A stretch of DNA of 60,948 bases from Bacillota bacterium (GTDB lineage: Bacteria; Bacillota; Clostridia; Christensenellales; Aristaeellaceae): NCBI GenBank assembly GCA_023411395.1, contig JAEYOV010000026.1:1-60948 (forward strand), written 5' to 3'. Both the position numbers and the translations under genes were made by a program. Shown here piece after piece: positions 16,559-24,311 of the stretch. How positions within the stretch are numbered: position 1 is the stretch's first letter; every line of letters begins with the position of its first letter. The notes under the pieces were generated by a model. It was not told the origin of the DNA, made no database searches, and was given only the letters and a program-made list of their open reading frames with translations.

Positions 16559-17719
16559 ATGCCCCCTCAAACGTATCCATCCGAAATGCGGGTATTTTTA
16601 GATTCCCTGACGGGGCGGAAAATCACACAGCTTACCAACAGTCCGGAAAACGACAACGTACACCTATATTTTACGGAGAACGCCTTTACACGGGGAGGAA
16701 AGGAAATCTTCTTCACCTCCGACCGGGATACGCCTGGGATCGATAACGTGTTCACCGTGAACCGGGAGACGGGGATCATTACCCGCGTCACAGCCTATGA
16801 GGATCAGGGGATATCCCAATTGACCAAGGACCCGGAAAGCACCGTGATTTTGTACAACCATGGCCGGGATGTGGTGCTCCATTCCCTTGTGACAGGCGAA
16901 AAGCAGGTATTGTATACCTTCCCCGAGGAATACAGGCCGGGGCGGCTATCCCTCAATTGCGACCATACGCTGGCGGGCATCCTCATGAATGAGGATGTGC
17001 AGGTGGAACACGGCGTCAACTATGCCGGGTTCGAGGAAAAGATGTACAGGGTCAAGCGCTCCCGCATCGTGTTTGTACCCTTGAAAGACGGGAGGCCCGG
17101 CCAGCCTTATATCGGTGTGCGGGATACCTGCGAAGCTGGGCACCTGCAATTTTCGCCCACGGACAAAAATCTATGCATGTACTGCCACGAAGGCCCCTGG
17201 CACCTGATCATGCAGCGTATTTTTTTGGTGGATACCGATACCCTGGAGGTATTCCCGTGCTTTCGGCAGAATAAGGAAGACAGCGTGGGCCACGAATTCT
17301 GGACGAGAGATGGCCGCGTGTTCTTCGACAACCGCGGCCCCGGCCATGACGGCACCATCACCAGCCACCGCACCCAGGCGGTGGCCAAGGAACCGGTAAG
17401 CAGCGGATTCATCCCCTATGTGGGCCTGGCGGACAAGACGGGCGCATTGCTAACAAAAACGCTGCTGCCCCACTTTTGCAACCATTACCATTGCGGAAGC
17501 GATCCGAGCATCCTGGTGGGAGACGAGGTGGACGACCTGGTCCGCATCGAGCTTACATCGGACGGCCCCAAGATCACCAAGCTTTGCCGCCACGGGACGA
17601 GCTGGTACGGACAAAAGAGCCATTGCCACCCTACCGTAAGCTGGGAGGATGACGCCGTGCTTTATGCCAGCGACATGGGCGGAAAGGTGCAGCTATACCT
17701 CACAGATTGGCATGTTTGA
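16559..17719 (+). CDS. ogl: Oligogalacturonate lyase (PL22)
   Basis: Cytoplasmic polysaccharide lyase family 22 enzyme, 386 residues, predicted seven-bladed propeller, no signal peptide. It cleaves short oligogalacturonides by beta-elimination to unsaturated galacturonate. The manganese-binding signature is intact: GQKSHCHP places Gln352, His355 and His357 in the same spacing as the known ligands, and NHYHCGSD upstream supplies further histidines. GHEFW near residue 242 matches the catalytic histidine region. The N-terminus (LTGRKITQLTNSP...HLYFTENAF) is typical of the family. AAAGGAG precedes the ATG. It is followed 20 bp later by kdgF, which processes its product. Confidence 0.92.
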   Translation: MPPQTYPSEMRVFLDSLTGRKITQLTNSPENDNVHLYFTENAFTRGGKEIFFTSDRDTPGIDNVFTVNRETGIITRVTAYEDQGISQLTKDPESTVILYNHGRDVVLHSLVTGEKQVLYTFPEEYRPGRLSLNCDHTLAGILMNEDVQVEHGVNYAGFEEKMYRVKRSRIVFVPLKDGRPGQPYIGVRDTCEAGHLQFSPTDKNLCMYCHEGPWHLIMQRIFLVDTDTLEVFPCFRQNKEDSVGHEFWTRDGRVFFDNRGPGHDGTITSHRTQAVAKEPVSSGFIPYVGLADKTGALLTKTLLPHFCNHYHCGSDPSILVGDEVDDLVRIELTSDGPKITKLCRHGTSWYGQKSHCHPTVSWEDDAVLYASDMGGKVQLYLTDWHV

Positions 17720-17739
17720 TACATAAAGGAGTGAATGGT

Positions 17740-18069
17740 TTGAATGCAATCGTCGTACACAATGAAGAGATATCTTTGAAAGACTTGGGCGGCGGTGTCA
17801 GCCGCAAAGTGCTTTGCTACACCCCCGAAATGATGATGGTGGAGGTGCGCTTTGAAAAGGGCGGCGTAGGCGCGATGCACACCCACCCCCACGTGCAAAG
17901 CACCTACGTGAAAAACGGCACCTTCCGCTTCACCATTGATGGCGAGTATGTGACCGTCCGGGAGGGAGACAGCATCGCCTTTCCCGCCAATGTCCCCCAT
18001 GGCACCGTCTGCCTGGAAGCGGGCATCCTGGTGGATGTGTTCACCCCCATGCGCGCCGATTTTGTATAG
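17740..18069 (+). CDS. kdgF: KdgF cupin, unsaturated uronate linearising enzyme
   Basis: Small cupin of 109 residues. KdgF converts 4,5-unsaturated monouronates, released by lyases, into the linear 4-deoxy-5-ketouronate used by KduI. Metal ligands are all present in the HTHPHVQ motif (His47, His49, Gln53) and NVPHG (His87), and the C-terminus ends with DVFTPMRADF as in characterised KdgF. TTG at 17740 is chosen as start because AAAGGAG lies 8 nt upstream; the open frame begins earlier inside the end of the ogl gene. It is the last gene of the pectin transcript. Confidence 0.9.
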   Translation: MNAIVVHNEEISLKDLGGGVSRKVLCYTPEMMMVEVRFEKGGVGAMHTHPHVQSTYVKNGTFRFTIDGEYVTVREGDSIAFPANVPHGTVCLEAGILVDVFTPMRADFV

Positions 18070-18145
18070 CCAGGGATGCCGTTCTCTAGCCCCTTGAGGC
18101 TGTCGCGCCAAACGCAAATAGTGCATAAGTTTATATGAGAAGAAG

Positions 18146-18326
18146 AGACATCGTGCCTGCGGATACGACCAAAGGGCTTTCCTCCCATCTGGCACAATCG
18201 TCGCACTGCTCACTGCCGTTCGCATTGCTCGTTTCGCCAGCCTCCTCCACCCCACCCATTTCTGCAACTGGCAGGGGCGGGGTTACGGAGCCCTTTGAAA
18301 ACCTTCGGATGCCATCTTCTTGCATA
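18146..18326 (+). repeat. Stem-loop repeat, long form
   Basis: Long copy of the interspersed repeat: an outer arm with CAAAGGGC...GCCCTTTG pairing, enclosing the ~100-bp module with CATCTGGC, ATCGTCGCA, CACTGCCGTTCGCATTGC and GTTTCGCCAGCCTCC blocks. A long plus-strand open frame that crosses this repeat and continues antisense to the MreB gene is not a gene. Confidence 0.7.
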
Positions 18327-18379
18327 CTTAAACTGTTACGCGGCTGGCCCGAGAGCCCCATCTCCTTCTTCAATACAAA

Positions 18380-18410
18380 AACCTGCGTCCCTTTCTGCGC
18401 AGGTTTTTTT
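18380..18410. terminator. Bidirectional terminator between kdgF and mreB
   Basis: AACCTGCG (18380-18387) pairs with CGCAGGTT (18398-18405) and runs into TTTTT. On the other strand the same stem is followed by T residues too. It can end both the kdgF transcript and the convergent minus-strand mreB transcript. With the repeat at 18146-18326 this accounts for the 404-bp gap. Confidence 0.75.
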
Positions 18411-18473
18411 GCCGGCCTGAATATTGATTTATTGAACTCGATTTTATCATCCGGGGCTTTTCATCAGGCTGAA

Positions 18474-19502
18474 CTATCTTGCAAACAGACGCCTGCGTCC
18501 ACTGTCCAGAAAGTGGCGCAGTGCCCTGGGTTCCTCCAGTGCCCGGCCACAGCCCATCACAACGCAGGTCTGCGGATCATCGGCAGCGGCACAGGTGATT
18601 TTCAGGGCGGTGGATACAGCCTCGCACAGGCCCATCAACTCCGCGCCGCCGCCGGTGAAGAGGATGCCCGCCTCGAAGATGTCGGCGGCCAGCTCGGCGG
18701 GAGTGCGCTCCAGCACAGCGTGAATGCTTTCGATAAACGCCTGAAGCGGCTCGTCCAGCGCCTCGGTAATCTCATCCGATGTGATGCGGATTGTTTTGGG
18801 CAGGCCTGTCAGAAGGTTCCGTCCCGTGACCTCCATATACAGTTGCTCGGTGCGGGGCACGGCGGAGCCGATGGTGATTTTCAGCTCCTCTGCGGTGCGC
18901 TCGCCGATAAGCAGGTTGTGCTTGCGCCGCAAATACCGAATGATGGCGTCGTCAAACCTGTCGCCGCCCGTCTTGCTAAGATCACTGACCACCACCTGCC
19001 CCATGGACAGTACGGCGATATCCGTCACACCGGCGGAAACATCCACGATCATGGAGCCGTAGGCTTCACTCAAATCAAGACCCGCGCCGATGGCGGCAGC
19101 CACAGGCCGGTCCAATAGCTGCGTGCGGCGCATGCCCGCGTCAAACATGGTGGATATGATGGAGCGTTTTTCCACTTCATTGACGCCGCTGGGCAGCGAT
19201 ACGACGGCCAACGGTCTGGAAAAAAAGCGCTTGCCGATGACCTTTGTCACAAAATAGCGCAGCATTTCGCTGGTCAGCTCGAAATCGGAAATAACGCCCT
19301 CCCGAAGGGGACGGATGGCCAGAATCGTGCTGGGCGTGCGGCCAAGCATGCGCCGGGCTTCCTCGCCCACGGCAAGCACCTGGCGGCTATCCCGGTCGAT
19401 GGCCACCACGGCGGGCTCCCGAAGCACGATGCCCTTCCCCTTCATATACACCAGCACGTTGGACGTACCCAAATCGATGCCGATATCGCTGTATGCCGCC
19501 AT
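18474..19502 (-). CDS. mbl: Rod shape-determining protein, MreB/Mbl family
   Basis: Bacterial actin homologue of 342 residues. It polymerises under the membrane and guides cell-wall synthesis. The N-terminus MAAYSDIGIDLGTSNVLVYMKGKG carries the phosphate-1 motif of the actin fold; VSAGVTDIAVLSMG is phosphate-2 and ILFTGGGAELMGL the adenosine motif. ATG at 19502 is preferred because family members start just before the DIGIDLGT motif; a TTG further up would add 19 atypical residues. In Bacillus subtilis spoIIID lies directly upstream of mbl, as here (137-bp gap), hence the symbol; MreB or MreBH assignment cannot be excluded. Confidence 0.88.
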   Translation of the reverse strand: MAAYSDIGIDLGTSNVLVYMKGKGIVLREPAVVAIDRDSRQVLAVGEEARRMLGRTPSTILAIRPLREGVISDFELTSEMLRYFVTKVIGKRFFSRPLAVVSLPSGVNEVEKRSIISTMFDAGMRRTQLLDRPVAAAIGAGLDLSEAYGSMIVDVSAGVTDIAVLSMGQVVVSDLSKTGGDRFDDAIIRYLRRKHNLLIGERTAEELKITIGSAVPRTEQLYMEVTGRNLLTGLPKTIRITSDEITEALDEPLQAFIESIHAVLERTPAELAADIFEAGILFTGGGAELMGLCEAVSTALKITCAAADDPQTCVVMGCGRALEEPRALRHFLDSGRRRLFAR

Positions 19503-19639
19503 AGGTATAAAAGCGCCCTTTCCCGCGATGAATTTGCGCAAAAATGGCCTTTTGCGCAATGCTAACGGGTTATATTCTACGCTTTGGCGGTATATTCCTT
19601 CTTTTTGTTAGGATCAGGGATCATGAAGCAGCCAACAAT

Positions 19640-19909
19640 TCACCTCTCCAAAGCATCCTCCCGAATGCCCTTGTACTTTTCCCGCGTCGCCGCGCCGCCC
19701 CGCAGGTGGCGCACCGCCTTGTTGTAGGCCAGCACCTGCGCCACTTCCCTGGCCAGCGCGTCGTGCACATGTGGCAGCCGCTCCCCCATATCCTTGTGGA
19801 CAGAGGATTTCGATACGCCAAACTTCTGCGCCGCCTGCCTCACCGTCGCCTTTGTCGCAATGATGTACTCCGCAATGCACATACACCGCTGGGCTATGTA
19901 CTCCTGCAT
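19640..19909 (-). CDS. spoIIID: Sporulation transcription factor SpoIIID
   Basis: Small DNA-binding protein of 89 residues that switches mother-cell gene expression from sigma-E to sigma-K during sporulation. The helix-turn-helix (VRQAAQKFGVSKSSVHKDMGERLP) and the downstream NKAVRHLRGGAATREKYKG segment are diagnostic. GGGAGG precedes the ATG. A sigma-E-like promoter lies 30 bp upstream. Its presence shows that the organism comes from a spore-forming lineage. Immediately downstream on the same strand is the MreB/Mbl gene. Confidence 0.95.
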   Translation of the reverse strand: MQEYIAQRCMCIAEYIIATKATVRQAAQKFGVSKSSVHKDMGERLPHVHDALAREVAQVLAYNKAVRHLRGGAATREKYKGIREDALER

Positions 19910-19937
19910 AATCCTACCTCCCTAGTGTTTGTACAGG

Positions 19938-19967
19938 AGCATATGTCCAAGCCGTGAAAAACATGAC
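19938..19967 (-). promoter_or_regulatory. Sigma-E-type promoter of spoIIID
   Basis: On the minus strand GTCATGTT (19960-19967) and CATATGCT (19938-19945) are separated by 14 bp. This matches the sigma-E pattern (-35 GTCATATT, -10 CATACAAT) in 7 and 5-6 positions with correct spacing. It lies 29-58 bp before the spoIIID start codon, as expected for a gene switched on by sigma-E in the mother cell. Confidence 0.6.
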
Positions 19968-20051
19968 TGGATACGAACGCAGAGAGTATACATTCTTGAA
20001 GAATCTTCTTGATCGTGATAGGCTGTGCGCAGATAATGAGACAATTGAAAC

Positions 20052-20070
20052 GGGCGAACACAGTTCGCCC
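20052..20070. repeat. RAYT-associated palindrome
   Basis: GGGCGAAC (20052-20059) and GTTCGCCC (20063-20070) form a perfect 8-bp stem with an ACA loop, 27 bp before the transposase start. The rest of 19910-20096 holds the spoIIID promoter and nothing else recognisable. Confidence 0.75.
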
Positions 20071-20096
20071 TCACGTTCATAAAAGGTGATGATGGT

Positions 20097-20675
20097 ATGG
20101 AACTGCCACGGCGAAAAAGAATGCGATTGGAGAGATATGATTATTCCTCCTGCGGTGCGTATTTTGTAACAGTATGTATTGCAAACAGGAATGCATTATT
20201 GTGGGAAACCGCAGGGGCGAACTGCGTTCACCCGGATGAACCGCCGCCGTTATCCGATATAGGAAAAAAGATAGATAAAGAAGTGCAAAAATTAAACACT
20301 GTCTATGAAAATGTCACCGTTGATAAATATTGTATCATGCCTGACCATATTCATATGATCATTTTTATCACGCCGGATGAATGCGGGCGAAGTTGGAGGG
20401 CGGGCGCAGTGAGCCTGGAGCATTGGAGCGGAGCGAACAATGCGGAACACCGGGCAAGCGAAGCGCGGCACGGTGCGAAAACACAGTTCGCCCCTACATT
20501 GTCTCGGATAATCAAACAATTTAAGGGTTCCATAACAAAGCAAATAGGCTTTTCATTTTGGCAAAAATCATTCAACGATAGAATTATTAGAAATGAAAAA
20601 GGTTATCAGGAGGTGTGGCAATACATAGATACAAACCCGTTAAAATGGGAAGAAGATTGTTTTTTAGATGAATAA
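20097..20675 (+). CDS. REP-associated tyrosine transposase (RAYT, IS200-like)
   Basis: Y1/HUH-type transposase of 192 residues related to the IS200 family; such single-copy RAYTs are thought to mobilise or maintain dispersed palindromic repeats. The HUH motif is in MPDHIHMIIFI (His84, His86) and the candidate catalytic tyrosine is Tyr170 in NEKGYQEVWQYIDTNPLKW. The usual SFHDH segment reads SFNDR, a possible sign of decay. Two stretches of the coding sequence are themselves copies of the flanking palindrome, at 20214-20233 and split at 20381-20497, where an in-frame insert adds ~30 residues (100-130). GTAGGGGCGAAC/GTTCGCCC palindromes flank the gene on both sides. Confidence 0.85.
   Translation: MELPRRKRMRLERYDYSSCGAYFVTVCIANRNALLWETAGANCVHPDEPPPLSDIGKKIDKEVQKLNTVYENVTVDKYCIMPDHIHMIIFITPDECGRSWRAGAVSLEHWSGANNAEHRASEARHGAKTQFAPTLSRIIKQFKGSITKQIGFSFWQKSFNDRIIRNEKGYQEVWQYIDTNPLKWEEDCFLDE
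20214..20497 (+). repeat. RAYT-type palindromes embedded in the transposase gene
   Basis: Inside the coding region, 20214-20233 carries GGGGCGAAC-TGC-GTTCACCC, a palindrome with one mismatch. At 20381-20391 ATGCGGGCGAA begins another copy whose other half, ACACAGTTCGCCCCTAC, lies at 20481-20497, separated by about 90 bp of GC-rich sequence. Joined together the halves equal the downstream copy at 20721-20747. Confidence 0.65.
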
Positions 20676-20720
20676 ACCTATACGGCAGAGGTATGCATGC
20701 GGGAGGAGAGGCTGTAGCAA

Positions 20721-20843
20721 ATGCGGGCGAACACAGTTCGCCCCTACGGATGGCGCAATATAAGTGTCTATCCCAAATTTTGTGTAAGGCGCAACATAGC
20801 ATGCGGAATGCAACGTATTGTAGGGGCGAACTGCGTTCGCCCG
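20721..20843. repeat. Two RAYT-type palindromes downstream of transposase
   Basis: ATGCGGGCGAAC-ACA-GTTCGCCCCTACGG (20721-20749) and GTAGGGGCGAAC-TGC-GTTCGCCCG (20820-20843) are inverted with respect to each other, a REPIN arrangement with a ~70-bp spacer. The second ends 16 bp from the stop codon of truA. Confidence 0.75.
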
Positions 20844-20858
20844 AATAAGCCGCTACCG

Positions 20859-21626
20859 CTATCCAATAATATTGTACTCCACATTCGTCAGCTCCAACCC
20901 TTGAGGCGGTGCTGTCGGGCCCAGCAGGAGACGGTTGCCGGTTTCCAAGGCTTGCGAAAGTACGTTGGGCGGCAGGCTGCCCTGGCCGATTTCGATGAGG
21001 GTGCCGGCCAGGATGCGCACCATGTTGTACAAAAATGCGTTGCCTGATACGGTGAGCGTTACCATTTCACCCTGTCGCGAAACATTTGCGCCTGTAATGG
21101 TGCGCACCGTTGTTTTGGCGCTGCCGCCGGAGGCGGCGAAGGCTTTAAAATCATGGGTACCAACGACCTGCTTCACTGCCCCGTCCATCGCCGGTTCATC
21201 CAGGTGAACGGGTACATGGTCGGTCAGGTTGCGGTACAGGGCGGAGGCGTGGGGTGCGTTGTGGATGCGGTACGTATACGTTTTTCCCCGGCAGGAAAAA
21301 CGGGCATGGAAATCCTGCGGCACAGGCCGGGCGCCTGTCACGCGGATATCATACGGGAGCAAATTGTTCAGTACGAAAGGGAACTTTTCATCGGGGATGG
21401 AACTGTTCGTATCAAAATGGGCGGCCTGGCAAAGGGCGTGCACGCCCGCGTCGGTGCGGCTGGCCCCGGTGACGGCGGTTTTCACATGAAGGGCCTTCAA
21501 CAGCGCTTCCTCCAGCCGCTGCTGTACGCTGATGGCATTCTCCTGGCGCTGCCAGCCGGAATAGCCGGTGCCATCGTAGGAGACGGTCAACATCACACGG
21601 CGGAGCGGGCGCATATCCCCCGTCAT
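20859..21626 (-). CDS. truA: tRNA pseudouridine synthase A
   Basis: TruA converts uridines 38-40 of tRNA anticodon arms to pseudouridine. The catalytic region TGASRTDAGVHALCQ with its aspartate, the YDGTGYSGWQRQ N-terminus and RTITGANV are all present. ATG at 21626 is chosen because it overlaps the ecfT stop (ATGA) and has GGAGGG 9 nt upstream, giving 255 residues, the usual length. The frame's longer upstream extension overlaps ecfT and is unsupported. As in many Firmicutes it follows the ecfA1-ecfA2-ecfT genes; the ribosomal protein genes often found after truA are absent and a RAYT region follows. Confidence 0.93.
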   Translation of the reverse strand: MTGDMRPLRRVMLTVSYDGTGYSGWQRQENAISVQQRLEEALLKALHVKTAVTGASRTDAGVHALCQAAHFDTNSSIPDEKFPFVLNNLLPYDIRVTGARPVPQDFHARFSCRGKTYTYRIHNAPHASALYRNLTDHVPVHLDEPAMDGAVKQVVGTHDFKAFAASGGSAKTTVRTITGANVSRQGEMVTLTVSGNAFLYNMVRILAGTLIEIGQGSLPPNVLSQALETGNRLLLGPTAPPQGLELTNVEYNIIG

Positions 21627-22426
21627 AGGAGCATGCCCTCCAGCACGATCAAAACGATCAGCCCTGCCGTAAAAAGGCAGGCGTAGCCGTCCAGCCTTGT
21701 CACCCGCAATACACGAAGCCGCGTTCTGTTCTCTCCGCCGTGATAGCACCTGGCCTCCATGGCCATGGCCAGGTCCGACGCCCGGCGGAAGGCGCTTACG
21801 AACAGCGGCACCAGAAGCGGCACCATGGCCCGGGCACGTGCCAGGAGATTGCCGGATTCAAAGTCCGCACCCCTGGCCATCTGCGCCTTCATGATCTTGT
21901 CCGCCTCTTCCAAAAGAGTAGGGATGAAGCGCAGGGCGATGGTCATCATCATGGCCAGCTCATGGGCTGGGAAGCGGATCACTTTCAAGGGCGTCAAAAG
22001 CAGCTCCAGCCCGTCGGCCAGCGCCACGGGCGAGGTGGTGAGCGTTAAAAGGCTGGTGCCCAGCACCAGGAACACAAGCCGCAGGGAAAAGTGCACCGCC
22101 GTTGAAAGGCCCTCCATGGTGACGGTGATGAACCAGATTTTCACCAGCACCGTTTCCCCGGACGAAAAAAACAGGTTCAGCACAAAAGTCAGGATCAAAA
22201 TAAACCGAAGCGGCTTGATGCCCCGCAGGAGCATTTTGAAGGGCACGGTGGACAGCCGCACGGTCAGCAGGATATACAAAAATGCCAGGCCATAACCCAA
22301 CATGCTCTGCACCAGAAAAATGCCCACGATGAAGGCGATGGACAGTACGATCTTGATTCTGGGATCCAGGCGGTGGATAACGCTGTTGCCGGGATAGTAT
22401 TGGCCCAGGGTGATATTGCTCAGCAT
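21623..22426 (-). CDS. ecfT: ECF transporter membrane component EcfT
   Basis: Transmembrane scaffold of energy-coupling-factor vitamin transporters, 267 residues. It binds interchangeable substrate-specific S components and couples them to the two ATPases encoded upstream. The N-terminus GQYYPGNSVIHRLDPRIKI is characteristic. Several hydrophobic segments lie at residues ~25-60, 70-95, 105-130 and 245-265. The coupling helices contain the A-R-G motifs QMARGADFE and MEARCYHGG. It overlaps the preceding ATPase gene by 7 bp and the following truA by an ATGA. Confidence 0.93.
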   Translation of the reverse strand: MLSNITLGQYYPGNSVIHRLDPRIKIVLSIAFIVGIFLVQSMLGYGLAFLYILLTVRLSTVPFKMLLRGIKPLRFILILTFVLNLFFSSGETVLVKIWFITVTMEGLSTAVHFSLRLVFLVLGTSLLTLTTSPVALADGLELLLTPLKVIRFPAHELAMMMTIALRFIPTLLEEADKIMKAQMARGADFESGNLLARARAMVPLLVPLFVSAFRRASDLAMAMEARCYHGGENRTRLRVLRVTRLDGYACLFTAGLIVLIVLEGMLL

Positions 22427-23283
22427 GCGCCCGCCTCCTTCCAGATGCGAAGGATGTGGGTTTGGACCTCCGGGAGCGTGTACAGATCCGCCGGGACGTC
22501 AACCCCCGCCTTGCGCAAAAGATATGCCAGCTTGGCCGCCTGTGGCACACCCAGGCCGTACGACTCCATCTCTTCCACATGGGAGAAAATTTCCCTGGGG
22601 CTGCCGTCCAGGGCCAGCGTACCCTTGGATAACACCACCAGCCGCGTCGCCAGCCGGGCGATATCGTCCATGCTGTGGGTAACCATGATCACGGTCAGAT
22701 TTCCCGCCGCGTGCAACTGTCTGACCATGGACAAAATGCTGTCCCGCCCGGCAGGGTCCAGCCCGGCGGTAGGCTCGTCCAGCACCAGAACCCTTGGCCG
22801 CATGGCCAATACGCCGGCGATGGCGACCCTGCGCATCTGGCCGCCGGAAAGCTCGAAAGGCGAGCGCTGGCCATATTCCTCAAAGGAAATGCCCACCTGG
22901 CGGCAGGCTTCCCGAACGCGGCCAGAAATTTCATCCTGAGAAAGGCCCAGGTTCTTGGGCCCGAAGGCGATATCCTTTTCCACCGTTTCCTCAAACAACT
23001 GATGCTCCGGGTATTGGAACACCAGCCCCACCTGCTGGCGGATCTTTTTCCGGTTCGTATCCTTGGCAAACACATCCACCCCATCTACCTGCACCCGGCC
23101 GGAGGTGGGGGTAAGCAAGCCGTTCAAATGCTGTACCAGGGTGGATTTGCCCGACCCTGTGTGGCCGATGACGCCCAGGAATTCCCCGTCGGCTATGGTC
23201 AGGGTAATATCCCTTATGGCAGTCGCCTGAAAAGGGCTGCCGGGCATATACGTATGGGTCAATTTTTCTATTTGGATGGGCAT
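22420..23283 (-). CDS. ecfA2: ECF transporter ATP-binding protein EcfA2
   Basis: ATPase subunit of 287 residues. Walker A GHTGSGKST, Q-loop FQYPEHQLFEETV, signature LSGGQMRR, Walker B VLVLDEP and the switch histidine in VTHSMDD are intact. The EHQLFEETVEKDI stretch is typical of EcfA2. ATG at 23283 (MPIQIEKLTHTYMPG) is chosen because the longer open frame runs back through the upstream ecfA1 gene. It overlaps ecfA1 by 16 bp. It forms a heterodimer with EcfA1 to energise vitamin uptake. Confidence 0.93.
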   Translation of the reverse strand: MPIQIEKLTHTYMPGSPFQATAIRDITLTIADGEFLGVIGHTGSGKSTLVQHLNGLLTPTSGRVQVDGVDVFAKDTNRKKIRQQVGLVFQYPEHQLFEETVEKDIAFGPKNLGLSQDEISGRVREACRQVGISFEEYGQRSPFELSGGQMRRVAIAGVLAMRPRVLVLDEPTAGLDPAGRDSILSMVRQLHAAGNLTVIMVTHSMDDIARLATRLVVLSKGTLALDGSPREIFSHVEEMESYGLGVPQAAKLAYLLRKAGVDVPADLYTLPEVQTHILRIWKEAGAC

Positions 23284-24116
23284 AATTTCTCCGTCAACTC
23301 CCGGGCCATTTCTTCTACGGTAAGGATGCCGTTGGGAAGGGGAAGCCCCTCGCCTATCAACTGCTGGTTGAGTTCCGCCATGGGCGGCACATCCAATTGG
23401 AGCTTGCGCAGCGTTTCCACGCTGCAAAATACGTTTCGGGGCGTATCGCAAAGCACGATCTCCCCATCGGACATTACCACAACCCGGTCGGCAAGGGCAG
23501 CTTCCTCCATAAAGTGGGTGATCCAGATCACGGTGATCAGGTGCTCACGGTTTAGTTTGCGCACCGTCTCCAGCACTTCCTGCCGGCCGGTGGGGTCCAG
23601 CATGGCTGTGGCTTCGTCCAGCACCAGCACGTCCGGCCGCATGGCGAGAATCCCGGCAATGGCCACCCGCTGCTTTTGCCCGCCGGAGAGCATGTGCGGC
23701 GCAGACCCCGCGAACTCCGTCATGCGAACGGCGGCAAGGGCTTCATCAATGCGGGGGATCATTTCCTCCGTGGGCACGCCCAGGTTTTCCAGCCCGAAGG
23801 CCACATCCTCCCGGACGACGGTGGCCACGATCTGGTTGTCCGGGTTTTGGAACACCATGCCCGCGTGCTGACGGATGACCCAGGTATCCTTCTCCTGGGC
23901 GGTGTCCAGGCCGCATACCAGCACCCGGCCCTCCGTGGGCAGGTACAAGGCATTGATGAGTTTGGCCAGCGTGCTCTTGCCGGAACCGTTGTGGCCTAAA
24001 ACCGCTACAAACTCCCCCGCGGCGGCCTGAAATTCAATATGCGCAAGGGCGCTTTGCTCCGCGTCCTCATAGGCGTAGGATACGTTTTGCGCATCCACCC
24101 GGGTTTCTTGCTCCAT
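23268..24116 (-). CDS. ecfA1: ECF transporter ATP-binding protein EcfA1
   Basis: ATPase subunit of 282 residues with Walker A GHNGSGKST, Q-loop FQNPDNQIVATVV (the EcfA1 hallmark), signature LSGGQKQR, Walker B VLVLDEA and ITHFMEE. ATG at 24116 has AAAGGAG at good spacing; the earlier in-frame codon at 24140 has none. It is first in the ecfA1-ecfA2-ecfT-truA operon, driven by the promoter at 24161-24189. No S-component gene is in the window, so this is a shared (group II) energising module. Confidence 0.93.
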   Translation of the reverse strand: MEQETRVDAQNVSYAYEDAEQSALAHIEFQAAAGEFVAVLGHNGSGKSTLAKLINALYLPTEGRVLVCGLDTAQEKDTWVIRQHAGMVFQNPDNQIVATVVREDVAFGLENLGVPTEEMIPRIDEALAAVRMTEFAGSAPHMLSGGQKQRVAIAGILAMRPDVLVLDEATAMLDPTGRQEVLETVRKLNREHLITVIWITHFMEEAALADRVVVMSDGEIVLCDTPRNVFCSVETLRKLQLDVPPMAELNQQLIGEGLPLPNGILTVEEMARELTEKLCPSK

Positions 24117-24160
24117 AGCTGCTCCTTTGGATTGTTTCAATGGTCCTGATACCAGCCCTC

Positions 24161-24189
24161 ATTATAACATCAAAAGAATGAAGGGGCAA
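24161..24189 (-). promoter_or_regulatory. Sigma-A promoter of ecfA1 operon
   Basis: On the minus strand TTGCCC (24184-24189) and TATAAT (24161-24166) are 17 bp apart. They lie about 45 bp ahead of the ecfA1 start. Confidence 0.65.
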
Positions 24190-24235
24190 CGATGATTGTA
24201 GCAAAGTGATATTGTGAAAAGGGGCGTTCTATTGC

Positions 24236-24281
24236 TTGACAAAATATGGTTAGGGTGCTATTCTTTATATAGAATAGCACC
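24236..24281 (+). promoter_or_regulatory. PadR promoter with palindromic operator
   Basis: TTGACA (24236-24241) and TATTCT (24259-24264) are separated by exactly 17 bp. A perfect inverted repeat covers the -10 box: GGTGCTATTCT (24254-24264) and AGAATAGCACC (24271-24281), 11-bp arms around TTATAT. Binding of a dimer here would block RNA polymerase, so autorepression by the adjacent PadR protein is expected. Confidence 0.75.
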
Positions 24282-24311
24282 TAAGAATACGTAATAAGGG
24301 AGAAATGACCA

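Noticed and set aside
18135..19118. 327-residue plus-strand open frame
   Set aside because: It crosses a stem-loop repeat and then runs antisense to the clear MreB/Mbl gene; no domain, no ribosome binding site.
20052..20843. CRISPR-like array around the transposase
   Set aside because: The palindromes are irregularly spaced, variable in sequence and orientation, and no cas gene is present.
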